A DNA stretch of 64,000 bases from Cercis canadensis (taxonomy: Eukaryota; Streptophyta; Magnoliopsida; Fabales; Fabaceae). Positions within the stretch are counted from its first letter, which is position 1. Each line of letters begins with the position of its first letter. The position numbers and the translations under genes are program-made. The notes beneath the pieces were generated by a model, which was given only the letters and a program-made list of their open reading frames with translations, searched no databases and was not told the origin of the DNA. Shown one piece after another: positions 49,694 through 59,012 of this stretch. The stretch lies in NCBI GenBank assembly GCA_003255065.1, contig QAOA01005271.1:1606869-1670868 (forward strand), in the 5' to 3' direction.

Positions 49694-50503
49694 AATTAAA
49701 GGACAGAGAAGTAAATGAAGGCAAGGATATAGTAGTAAATAAACCGAAGGATATTGTAGTAGAAAGAATGTCAGAAAATGCCATTCCCTTTGGTTACTTT
49801 CTGTACTACAAAAAATGAGCGTTACGTACGTGGTGATTGCTGGTGCAAAGTCTGCATATAGGGATGGCAATGGGGCGGGGCAGGACCCATGCCCCATCCT
49901 CGAAAGACATTCCCATGCCCTATTTTGGGCAGGGACTCCCCATGCCCCATCGCCGAAAGACATTCCCATGCCCTATTTTCGGACCCATCTCCAACGGGAA
50001 TTTTTTAACATCCTCATCCCCGCCTCATTGAATTTTCATATGTCCCATGCCCCGCCCTATTTATCCATACAATCATGTTTTTATAAATATACACTATTTA
50101 CATATTTAATCCATCGATTACAATTTTTAATTGAATGAGAGCTTAGAGATTTCAGTTCAAGTTTTAGGGAAAAAGAATAGAAGCTCAAGGAAGTGAATGA
50201 GGGTTCATGTATAAGTGAGAAAGTCTTAATCAAAAATGACATCGTTTTATCAATACAAATTTCAAAAAATATATATATAAAATGTATTATATGTATATTA
50301 TGTGTACAGTACGGGGCGAGGCGGGGTGGGGTAAGGCTTGCTCATCCCCGGACCCGCCCCTATACAATTACCTATAAAATTTTCCATCCACATTCCCATA
50401 CCTATTTTTCTGCCCCATACCCGTACTCGAGCGGGTAAAAATACCGGAGCCCCATCGGGTCTAGGACAAATTACCATCCTTATCGGCAGACCATTTTTTT
50501 ATT
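49694..50503. repeat. Second copy of the approximately 810-bp block
   Basis: Same content and order as 48289-49101, with scattered substitutions and a small deletion (agggactcccca becomes aggaccca). It begins directly after an N. Confidence 0.85.
49857..50482. mobile_element. Short TIR element, copy 2
   Basis: 626 bp, the same element at the same site as copy 1. The left target repeat is tctgca and the right one has changed to tcggca. A shared insertion site shows the block was copied after the element inserted, or that the two are alleles. Confidence 0.65.
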
Positions 50504-50691
50504 TTCTTCCTTCAAATACAACTAACTGGTCAAATAGTCAATAGTCATTGATAACAGTCAGACTCATAGTCCACTCTCTCTCACACACACATTCAGACCG
50601 TGTTTTATTTTCTTCCAATTTTACCCTTCATCCTCCTTTCATTCCATAATTTCCATTGCCCTCACTCTCTATCACATTTTTCTCTTTCTCA

Positions 50692-50740
50692 ACGCGCCAC
50701 GTCAAGCTCTCGTCCACATCCACCTTTTAAGCACGTGGCA
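50692..50740 (+). promoter_or_regulatory. Two ACGT-core elements upstream of the acidic-protein gene
   Basis: gccacgtca near 50695 and gcacgtggca near 50731 contain ACGT cores of the G-box/ABRE type bound by bZIP and bHLH factors. They lie about 280-325 bp before the start at 51019. A CT-rich tract surrounds them. Regulation by light or abscisic acid is possible but only inferred. Confidence 0.4.
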
Positions 50741-51018
50741 GATATTTCATCGCTTTTTTGTAATGGAAGTTCACTCAAATCGAAAGGCGTCTATCGATTT
50801 TCTCGATCGGAGAGACAGAGCATATCCTATCCCAGTGGACCCCATCAAAACGTTGGGTCCAGATCCTTCCCTTTGCTTCTCTTACCATCCACACTCTCCC
50901 ATGCCGCCGAATTTCAATTCTTCACAAACTAACAAACTGTACGGACGTCAACTCCCCCACTCCCACTCTCCACTTCCATTCCGCTCCCTCACATTCACAG
51001 AACCAAGTTTTGGCAACA

Positions 51019-51558
51019 ATGGAGGAAAACACCCTCAAAAGACCTGCCCAGGATTCCGCCGCCGAGGCCGCTTTGAAGAAACCACGAACTCCAGTGATCA
51101 ACGACGACGACGTTCTGGCGTGGTTGTTGATGGAGGGGAATGACTCGGACGGCGAGCTTTTGAATCTGCTGGAACCAGTGAAAGATACTGCAAGGGGAAC
51201 CGTTAAGGTGAGGTTCATCGAGAACCCGTACTCGTCCTTACTGGTTTTTCAGTCGTCGTCGTCGTACATCACCATAAATGGCAATGAGGAGAGCTGCGGC
51301 TCCTCATTTTCTGATTCGGATACGTCAATGATGGCCAGCGTCGACATGAGTGGTTTGAGTTCCAATGCTGCTTTTGGGAATGTGATGTGTACGGCGGCGG
51401 AGGAGAGAAGCGCGTCGGGTTCGGTAGACGAGGCAACGCGTGAGGAGGCTTCGGTTTCTGGGGAAGGAATGGACGGTTGTGATGGCTTTGATTGGGATGA
51501 TCAAGTGCTGGCAAGATTTCTGGGCGAGCAAGTTTTCTCCGACTCTGAGAACCACTGA
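51019..51558 (+). CDS. Small acidic plant protein, function unknown
   Basis: An intronless frame of 179 residues. The N-terminus has a short basic stretch (LKRPAQDSAAEAALKKPRTP) that could serve as a nuclear signal. The DDDVLAWLLMEGNDSDGELL segment follows at about residues 28-47. The middle is Ser-rich (SSSSYITINGNEESCGSSF). The C-terminus is FDWDDQVLARFLGEQVFSD. The two acidic segments, each with bulky hydrophobics among Asp/Glu, look like activation or interaction motifs. No DNA-binding or enzymatic domain is visible. Codon and base composition differ from the AT-rich surroundings, supporting a real gene. I do not recognise the family. ATG 51019 is the first Met in frame; the preceding in-frame codons (from 51010) have no ATG. 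Confidence 0.75.
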   Translation: MEENTLKRPAQDSAAEAALKKPRTPVINDDDVLAWLLMEGNDSDGELLNLLEPVKDTARGTVKVRFIENPYSSLLVFQSSSSYITINGNEESCGSSFSDSDTSMMASVDMSGLSSNAAFGNVMCTAAEERSASGSVDEATREEASVSGEGMDGCDGFDWDDQVLARFLGEQVFSDSENH

Positions 51559-51965
51559 ACAAGAACAACCCGCCCAGGCAGCCATACTCTTTCTTATTTT
51601 TGATATTTCTCCTTTTTTTTTCATGTTATCTTTTTAAAAATCTTTTAAAGGGAAAAAAGAAACTTGTTAGGGTTTATGGTGGTGGGTGGGAAAGCGCTGT
51701 GAATGGTTTTGTTCTCATACTGTGAATAGAATATACAGAAAAAAAGATGATGGAAATCCGCTTGTCCTTTTTGGAAATTGCGTGTGGATATGTCCTATCA
51801 CTCTCCCACTTCCCCGCTCGTCTTTCCCTTTCTTCTCTTTCTTATTTATTTATTTTTATCAACAAAGAAAAACCGAGAAGAAGAAAATTCTAAAATGAAG
51901 AAAACGAGTGAAAATAGCGAGCAATAGGGTAGAGAGTACAATCTACTGACCTTGTCCTTGCCTTA

Positions 51966-52000
<35 letters not shown>

Positions 52001-53004
52001 AGTGAATGTTACTGATTTTGTGGCTTTTTTTAATGTATTTACATTTACGTAATCAAGATTGGTACCTGCCATATTTAGTTCCAGATGGTTCCTTCCTTAG
52101 ATAGGATGATTGATTGTTTTAAAAGGGAAATATGAGCATAATTTGGATAGGATTTTACCATACACTGTTTTTGGGTGAAGGGCTTCCTTTTGTTGTGCTA
52201 GACAGACAGCATGAATTGTTGTTGGTGTAGGTTACAATGCCCTTATTTGTGTCACTGATTCATTGGAAATAGATTCTCTCTATTTACTATTTACTATTTA
52301 CACGCACACCACCAATACTCACTCTTGTACACATTTACACAAATATTTGTTGTATTTAAATTCAACTATCTCCACTTGGATCACTGTGCACAACTGTGTC
52401 TCCCATTGGTGTGCGATTCAAGTATCCGTACTCTTCCTTCCAAAAGGGATACTTACAATGCACACCAATTGTCTACCCTCTTCTCCCTTATCCGAGCAAC
52501 GTGTAAATTGGACCCAGAAATAAACGCATTCCATTGAATTTGGTTCTACAAAATCTGGTCTTCACTAACAAAGAAATAGCATTTTTCACGTGGCCTATTC
52601 TCACCTTACATATAGCCTCCGTTAAAAAAGAAAGCACCTTGTTTTCGTTTGTAATCTGTTCTTTCTTTTCTTATGGGTTTAGGCCTGTTGTCACACCGAA
52701 ATAAAAGGACTCATCTGGAGTCCCAGGCCCAACAATCCTTATTAGTCCATCACAGTAGTCTAACCGGCCCACCAAGCCCAACATCTTTTCTATGAAGATT
52801 GAAGTAGGAGATGTATTTGGAGCACCAAAAAAAAAAAGTCCATTTATTATGATTCATGAGCAGCTAATTTCCAAATTGTGTAGGTTGAATATTAATTCTC
52901 ACCGCCTCAACCATGTTTAGTTATTTTTATATTTTCAAGAAATAGTTTCCTAATCCTATACTGAGAAGGTTTAGTAAATCCTAGTCCTATTAGGATTTCT
53001 TCCC
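51559..53004. other. 3' flank and intergenic DNA
   Basis: A (CT)14 microsatellite lies at about 51969-51996. The rest is AT-rich. GGCCCA-type motifs at about 52724-52770 are near the DUF295 gene. No other gene recognised. Confidence 0.5.
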
Positions 53005-53012
53005 TATTTAAA
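53005..53012 (+). promoter_or_regulatory. TATA box of the DUF295 pseudogene
   Basis: tatttaaa about 62 bp before the ATG at 53074, a suitable place for a plant TATA box. It suggests that the promoter of the now broken gene was still intact when the copia element inserted. Confidence 0.5.
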
Positions 53013-53073
53013 CATCGAACCTGCTCTAGTTGTGTATTCATCCATTCCTTCCTTCAAACTTGAAAGTCACGCA

Positions 53074-53767
53074 ATGGCTTACGTCTCACCGCCACACCTC
53101 TTGTACCCCAGCATGCAAGATCAAGATCGTGATCATGACACAAGAAGCAGTGATGGTAGCATCCTGAACCTGTTAGAGAAGAAGCTTTACAAGTCCAAGG
53201 ACATGTTCAAGGGCCTCGATGATGCCTGGTGTGTTGGTTCTTCTCAAGGGATACTTGTGATCTTGGACCAAAACGGAGAACCCCTTATCTTCAATTCTTT
53301 TTCTGGTTCTCGCATTTCGTTGCCATCGTTCCCTTCTAGGGTTGATGGGTTCTATTGACAAATCCTACTTTGTTGACATGCTGCGCAAGAATTACATAAC
53401 CAAAGCTGTGTTGCTGTGTAAGTGCGATTGCTTTTACCCGCTTGTGCTCATACTTGGTGGTCGTGATATATGGTTGTCAATGTAAGCTTGCATTCTGCGA
53501 GAGTGAAGACAAAACCTGGACTCAACTTGCTGGTGGTGCTAAGAGATCCTATTGTGATGTTGTATTCTCCAACAATAAGCTTGATGCTTTGGCTAACAAT
53601 GGGTCTCTTGAAGGATGGGATTTTAGCGAAAAGAAACCCAACAAAATATTAGATGTTGAACCATCAGCAAAGATGGACGTGGAAGAAAGCAGAAACCTCC
53701 CAAGAGACAAGTTTACAGTGCAGAATTCCTTGGTGGAATCAATGGGAGAGCTTTTGTTGGTGAGAAG
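53074..53767 (+). pseudogene. DUF295 (KIB1-4 beta-propeller) pseudogene, 5' part
   Basis: The start MAYVSPPHLLYPSM leads into GLDDAWCVGSSQGILVILDQ and a propeller blade (FNSFSGSRISLPSFPS). A one-base insertion near 53350 gives a stop (VDGFY), and the conserved reading resumes in another frame (SIDKSYFVDMLRK). A second shift near 53440 returns to CQCKLAFCESEDKTWTQL. The part ends at ESMGELLLVR, cut by the copia insertion after 53767. This is the KIB/DUF295 propeller family, many of which carry an F-box; no F-box is seen here. The pseudogene had at least two frameshifts in this part. Confidence 0.8.
53763..53767. repeat. Left target-site duplication of the copia element
   Basis: agaag, repeated exactly at 58496-58500 beyond the right end. 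Five bases is the normal copia target size. Confidence 0.85.
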
Positions 53768-53826
53768 TGTTGGGAAAAAAAGAGATTACCCACACACAAT
53801 GTGGGTAATCTCTTTTTTTCCCAACA
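53768..53826 (+). repeat. 59-bp palindromic remnant in place of the 5' LTR
   Basis: Two perfect 26-base arms facing each other (53768-53793 and 53801-53826) are separated by a loop of seven bases. The right arm is the end of an LTR (gtgggtaatctc, then T run, then cccaaca) and matches the end of the 3' LTR (58470-58495) except for small changes. The left arm is its inverted copy. The 3' LTR start, tgttgagtgggtcac, is absent. Confidence 0.85.
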
Positions 53827-53828
53827 AC

Positions 53829-53840
53829 TGGTATCAGAGC
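53829..53840 (+). promoter_or_regulatory. Primer-binding site (initiator Met tRNA)
   Basis: tggtatcagagc, complementary to the 3' end of plant initiator tRNA-Met, two bases after the LTR end. This is the standard start for copia minus-strand DNA. Confidence 0.85.
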
Positions 53841-53877
53841 TATATGGTGTGGTATCTGTGTTGAGCTGAAAAAAAAA

Positions 53878-54720
53878 ATGGAAACCAACACAAGTAAAAT
53901 GATCAGCTTGAATGGCTCCAATTATACTATTTGGAGAGGAAAAATGGAAAATCTACTCTATGTAAAGAAATTTCATGAACCTGTGTTTGCTACTGAAAAA
54001 CCTGAAAATATAACAGATGATGAGTGAAACTTACAACATAGACAGGTGTGTGGCTATATTAGACAGTGGGTTGATGATAATGTCTGGAATCATATAGCAT
54101 GAGAGATTCATGCCAGAACTCTATGGAGCAGGCTTGAACAATTGTATGCCAAAAAGACTAGAAATAGCAGGATGTATTTGATCAAGCAGTTGTTATCCTT
54201 GAAATATCAAGAAGGGTCTCCAGTTGCAGATCACATGAATAATTTTCAGGGAGTTATGAACCAACTTGCTAATATGGGAGTAAAGTTTGAAGATGATATT
54301 CAATGATTGTTTCTCTTGGGCTCATTGCCAGATTCATGGGAAACCTTCAGGACCTCCTTATGTAATTCTGTTCCTGATGGTATAGTGCCCTTAGAGCTTG
54401 CCAAGAGTAGCATCCTGAATGAAGAGATGAGAAGAAAATCAGTGGGGTCCTCATCACAGTCAGAAGCCTTGGTTAGTGAATAAAGGGGGAGAAACCAAAC
54501 TAGGGACTCCCAGAAAGGCGAGAGACGCAGCAAGTCTAGGGGAAGTCAAAGTCCCGAAAGAACATCAAGTGTTTCCATTGCAACAAAATGGGTCATATGA
54601 AAAAGGAATGCAGATTGTTAAAGCGTGAGAAATCAAGGGAAAGAAGTGAAGATAAGAAAGAAGAAAAAGATATAGCTGCAGTTGCATTTGATGGTGATGT
54701 AGTTGTTGTTGGAGCATGAG
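53878..54720 (+). pseudogene. copia gag remnant with zinc knuckle
   Basis: Starts at ATG 53878 in a typical copia gag context ([20 protein letters not shown]) and continues through the QLLSLKYQEG and SLPDSWETF region. A CCHC zinc knuckle (CFHCNKMGHMKKEC) is at about 54570-54611. In-frame stops occur near 54026, 54101, 54304 and 54481, and a frameshift falls near 54530. Confidence 0.8.
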
Positions 54721-54724
54721 ATAA

Positions 54725-55140
54725 CCTTACATGCCAGGATACCAGTTGGATAGTAGACTCTGGTGCTTCATTCCATATGACTCGAGACTTAGAGCCTTTC
54801 TCATCCTATATTGTAGGAGAGTTTGGTAGTGTGAGGGTGGGAGACCATAGAGTATGTAAAGTTGCTGGTATGGGAGATGTTTGGTTGAAAACAAGCATTG
54901 GATGCAAGCTGCACTTGAAGAATGTTAGATATGTTCCATATTTTCGCTTCAACGTAATCTTAATTAAAGCACTTGATGAAAATGGCCATGAAATTACATT
55001 TGGTGGTGGAAATAGGAAAATCACCAAGGGGTCTCTTGTGGTTGCAAGAGGGCAGAACATAGACACTCTATCGCATGTCAGCATAGTTGATAGCAGCTGA
55101 GGTGAATGCAGCAGAGGATTGTTCTATGGAGCTATGACAT
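54725..55140 (+). pseudogene. copia aspartic protease and pre-integrase remnant
   Basis: The protease site is WIVDSGASFHMT at about 54747-54782, with the Asp-Ser-Gly triad kept. The frame stays open to 55100, ends with a stop after IVDSS, and a further shift leads toward the pre-integrase LWHMRLGHLS motif around 55132. Confidence 0.75.
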
Positions 55141-55953
55141 ATGCGTCTTGGCCACTTGAGTGAAAAGGGACTCAATACTCTTGCCAGGCAGAAATTGCTC
55201 TCCATTGGAGGTAATTCTTTAAAACCTTGCACTCATTGTCTTGTTGGTAAGCAACATAGAGTCTCGTTTCATAGTTCTCCACATAGGAGGTCACATATTC
55301 TTGATTTAGTCCACACTGATGTTTGCATTATGGATTCTAGAACACTTAGTGGTTGTTTATATTTTGTCACTTTTATTGATGATCATTCTCGAAAAATGTG
55401 GGTGTTTGCTTTGAAATCTAAAGACCAGGTGCTTGATGTCTTCAAACACTTTCATGTAAATGTTGAAAGGGAGACAGATCGAAAACTAAAATGTGTTAGA
55501 GTAGATAATTGTGGTGAATACAGGGGTCCATTTGAGTGGTATTGCAAGGACCATAGCATCAAGCTTGAGAAAACAATTTCAAAGACTTCACAACAAAATG
55601 GGGTTGCAGAGAGAATGAACATAACCATTACAGAAAGAATCATATGTATGCTCTCCCATGCAAAACTTCCTAAAGCCTTTTGGGGTGAAGCAATGAGAAC
55701 TGCAGTAGATTTAATCAATCTTTCTCCTTCAATTCCTCTTAATGGTGACATTCCTGAAAGGGTTTGGAAAGGGAAAGATGTTTCATATAAACACTTGAGA
55801 GTATTTGGCTGCAGGGCATTTGTTCATATTCCAAGAGATGAAAGATCCAAGCTTGATGGGAAAATGAAGCAGTTCATCTTCCTGGGCTATGGTAATGAAG
55901 AGTTTGGTTACAGATTGTGGGATCCGGTTAGCAAGAAAATTGTCAGAAGCTGA
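55141..55953 (+). pseudogene. copia integrase remnant
   Basis: 270 open codons: MRLGHLSEKGL with the following CTHCLVGK zinc-binding motif, then the rve core with LVHTDVC, VDNCGEY and QNGVAERMN as the D, D, E regions. The end DPVSKKIVRS is followed by TGA where copia integrases usually have an Arg codon (SRDVIF), so this is a point change. Confidence 0.85.
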
Positions 55954-56547
55954 GATGTTATTTTCTTTGAAGACCAAACTAAAGAAGACATTGAAAAAGA
56001 AGACATGCCAAAGCCAGTAGCCAAAAATGATAGTATATTTGAACCAGAACTTCCTGCTAGGGGTGCTAATGACAAGGGAGATGCAGATGAAGATGGTGAG
56101 AATAGGGAAAATGAACCTGTACCACAGGTTGATGTTGATGCGCTAGTTGAGCTAGTTCCACCAGTTGAGCCTGAATTAAGAAAATCCACTAGACAACCTT
56201 GTCCCTCACAAAAATATCTTCCACATGAGTATGTATTGTTGACAGATGGGGGGGGGGGGAGCCAGAGAGGTATGAAGAGGCTTTAACACATGGGCACAAA
56301 GAAAAGTGGTTGAGAGCCATGCAAGAAGATATGAAATCCTTGCAGGAGAACAACACATTTGACTTAGTAAAACTACCACAAGGCAAGAAAGCACTCAAGA
56401 ACAAATGGGTGTTCAAGGTAAAGACAAGAGAATAGCTCACAGCTAAGGTACAAGGCAAGGTTGGTTGTGAAGGGTTTCAATCAGAAGAAGGGAATTGACT
56501 TTGAAGAAATTTTTGCACCAGTGGTCAAGATGTCTTCAATCTGAGTT

Positions 56548-57831
56548 GTGCTTAGGCTAGCAGCTAGCTTGAACTTAGAGATTGAACAACTTGATGTGAA
56601 GACAACATTTCTTCATGGTGATTTGGAGGAAGAAATATACATTGAACAACTTGAGGGGTTTGCAGCAAAGGGTGAAGAAGATCTTGTCTGCAGGTTGAAA
56701 AAGAGCTTGTATGGCCTAAAACAAGCACCCAGGCAGTGGTATAAGAAATTTGACTCTTTCATGGTTGATCATGGGTACTACAAAACTTCCTCTGATCATT
56801 GTGTATTTGTGAAAAAAATTTCAAATGGTGAATTTATTATCCTTTTGTTGTATGTGGATGACATGTTGATTGTTGGTCATGACACAAAGAAGATTAAAGA
56901 TCTTAAAAGAGACTTGAGCAGGTTCTTTGCTATGAAGGATTTGGGTGCTGCAAAGCAAATCCTTGGCATGAGAATCATCCGTGACAAGAAGATTGGAAAG
57001 TTGTGGTTGTCCCAGCAAAAGTACATTGAGAATGTATTAAAGAGGTTTAACATGGGCAATGCCAAATTGGTTACTACTCCACTCGCAAGTCACTTTAAGT
57101 TGAGCAGGGAGCAATGTCCAACAAGTACGAAAGAGAAAGAAAAAATGAAGAAGGTTCCTTATGCATCTACCGTTGGTAGTTTGATGTACGCCGTGGTATG
57201 CACAAGGCCAGATATTGCTTATGCAGTTGGTGTAGTTAGCAGATTTCTCTCTAATCCTGGTAAAGAACATTGGCAAGCAGTGAAATGGATACTTAGATAT
57301 CTCAAGGGTACTTCTAGATTCTGCTTATGCCTTGGTACTGGAAAACCTGTGTTGGATGGTTACACAGATGCTGATATGGCTGGTGATGTGGACTCTAGAA
57401 AGTCTACTTCTGGGTATATGATGACTTTTACAGGGAGAGCTGTGTCATGGCAATCTAAGCTACAGAAGTGTGTTGCATTGTCTACCACAGAGGCTGAATA
57501 TATTGCTATTACTGAAGCAGGTAAAAAGCTCTTGTGGATGAAAAGGTTCCTACAAGAATTGAATCTCAGCCAAGAGAAGTATGTGTTGCATAGTGATAGT
57601 CAAAGTGTTATTCATCTTAGCAAGAATTTGACCTTTCATTCAAGGTCAAAGCACATTGAGGTGCGGTATCATTGGATTAGAGAAGCGCTGGAGAGGAAGC
57701 AATTCTCACTTGAGAAAATCCATACTGATGAAAATGGTTCAAACATGATGACTAAGACCTTACCCACGGAGAAATTTGCTACTTGCAGGTTGAAAGTGGG
57801 TTTGGTCGAGTATGGTCCCTTTAGTTCATGA
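56548..57831 (+). pseudogene. copia reverse transcriptase and RNase H
   Basis: 427 open codons covering the RT palm and RNase H: LDVKTTFLHGDLEEEIYIEQ, YGLKQAPRQWYKKF, the catalytic LLYVDDMLIVG, YLKGTSRFCLCLGTG, the RNase H region DADMAGDVDSRKSTSGYMM and CVALSTTEAEYIA, ending in KVGLVEYGPFSS. Just upstream (56005-56547) the linker region has frameshifts, a run of nine or more Gs near 56249 and a TGA at 56541 for the Arg in SSIRVVL. The RT start is thus cut off. Confidence 0.88.
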
Positions 57832-57840
57832 AGGGGAGAA
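57830..57840 (+). promoter_or_regulatory. Polypurine tract
   Basis: gaaggggagaa directly before the 3' LTR, primer site for plus-strand synthesis. It overlaps the stop codon of the RT-RNase H frame (TGA at 57829-57831). Confidence 0.85.
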
Positions 57841-57841
57841 T

Positions 57842-58495
57842 TGTTGAGTGGGTCACTCACTAGTGGGCCTCACGAGACATTAAAAATAAGAAAAGCAAAT
57901 AAAAGAAAGAGAAGTAAACGGGTGAGAAAGAATAGAACACGAGAGAGAGAAGAAAGTAACAGAGCAGCGACGACGAAAAAAAAGGAGAAGGGATTACCAT
58001 TTTTGTCAGAGATTTGGAGGAGCAAATGTCTTCTGTTTGAGCTGAAATTTCAGTATGTTGTTCCTGGCTGTGTGAACTACACTGTGGTGTAAGAAATTTG
58101 TAGTATTTCCTCCTCCTTGTTGCTAGAGCTGTGATATCCCTTTGTGGGTTTTATTGTTGTAACCCACCATTGTTGGTGAGTATTTTGTTGTTGTTGATCC
58201 CTAGCTTGCTAGGAGAACTGAATATTGTTATACCCATTATTGGAGAATAGTGGAGATATTTTACTGGACTTGGTCCCGTGGTTTTTTTCTCTCTTTGAGG
58301 GTTTTCCATGTTAAAAATTTTGGTGCCTGCTGATTTTATTTTTCCTCTGATGTGTTGAGCATTGTTAGTGCTGTTATTTGTTGCCTGAAATTATTTGGAG
58401 CCAAGCCTATTTTATACGGGGAGAAAAAGAATTGTTTTATTGCTTCCGTTGTGAAAAACACATTGGATGTGGGTAATCTATTTTTTTTCCCAACA
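57842..58495 (+). repeat. 3' LTR, 654 bp
   Basis: Starts TGTTGAGTGGGTC and ends ttttcccaaca with TG..CA ends. It follows the polypurine tract and is followed by the target repeat at 58496-58500. No matching full-length copy exists at the 5' end. It would contain the element's own promoter; none was located. Confidence 0.85.
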
Positions 58496-58500
58496 AGAAG
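58496..58500. repeat. Right target-site duplication of the copia element
   Basis: agaag, identical to 53763-53767. Confidence 0.85.
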
Positions 58501-59012
58501 GTTTATGGCCAATTTTGTAAACTAGAGGGGGTTGCTATTGAAGAGGCTGATCTTGTGGCATCTGGAGATTCACATCCATTGGTGTGTCCTTACAGAACAA
58601 AGCAGTTTTCTGTGTATAATAAACTTGATTTGGGAAAAGTTAAAGTGGGAGAATATGAAGACTTCGAAAGATCAAGTTCTGTTTGTGGGTGTGAATGAGT
58701 CTACTTCAGTGTCCGCTGAAGCTTTCCCTGAATGTGAAGCAAACTCAATTTACTCCACAGAGGATAGATGGGATGAGATGAATGAGGACTATTTGTATGG
58801 AGGGCAAGATCTTTGGTGTTTTCAATTTTCAAGACGATAGTATCAAACCCCTAGTTTCTTACAACATAGACAAGAGTACCAATAAACCTCGTGCTCTCAA
58901 AGATTTGGTGTCAGAGCTCATACCTTTCTTGGATTTTAGGCTAATGGATCGGCCCAGCAAATTATATGGGCCTCCTTCAATTCCATTTTGTTTGGAAAAT
59001 CAACATCAATAG
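58501..59012 (+). pseudogene. DUF295 (KIB1-4) pseudogene, 3' part
   Basis: Continues the gene cut at 53767. The conserved reading moves through three frames: EGVAIEEADLVASGDSHPLV and PYRTKQFSVYNKLDLG; then KDQVLFVGVNESTSVSAEAF and ANSIYSTEDRWDEMNEDYLY; then GVFNFQDDSIKPLVS to the end at 59012. The EANSIYxTxDRWDEM block is a strong family signature. It shows frameshifts near 58516, about 58670 and about 58805. Together with the 5' part at least five breaks are present, so the gene is long dead. Confidence 0.8.

Larger units (their letters stand above)
53768..58495 (+). mobile_element. Decayed Ty1/copia LTR retrotransposon
   Basis: The element starts TGTTG and ends CAACA, lies between agaag target repeats, and splits the DUF295 pseudogene. 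The order is 5' end, primer-binding site, gag, protease, integrase, reverse transcriptase-RNase H, polypurine tract, 3' LTR, which is the copia order. All coding parts carry stops and frameshifts. The 5' LTR is missing except for its last bases, in palindromic form, while the 3' LTR is full length. It cannot move on its own. Confidence 0.9.

Noticed and set aside
48286..50138. Several open frames of 60-150 codons on both strands, rich in Pro, His and Ser
   Set aside because: They come from the GC-rich repeats (ccccatgcccc) of the duplicated TIR element and are open in several frames at once.
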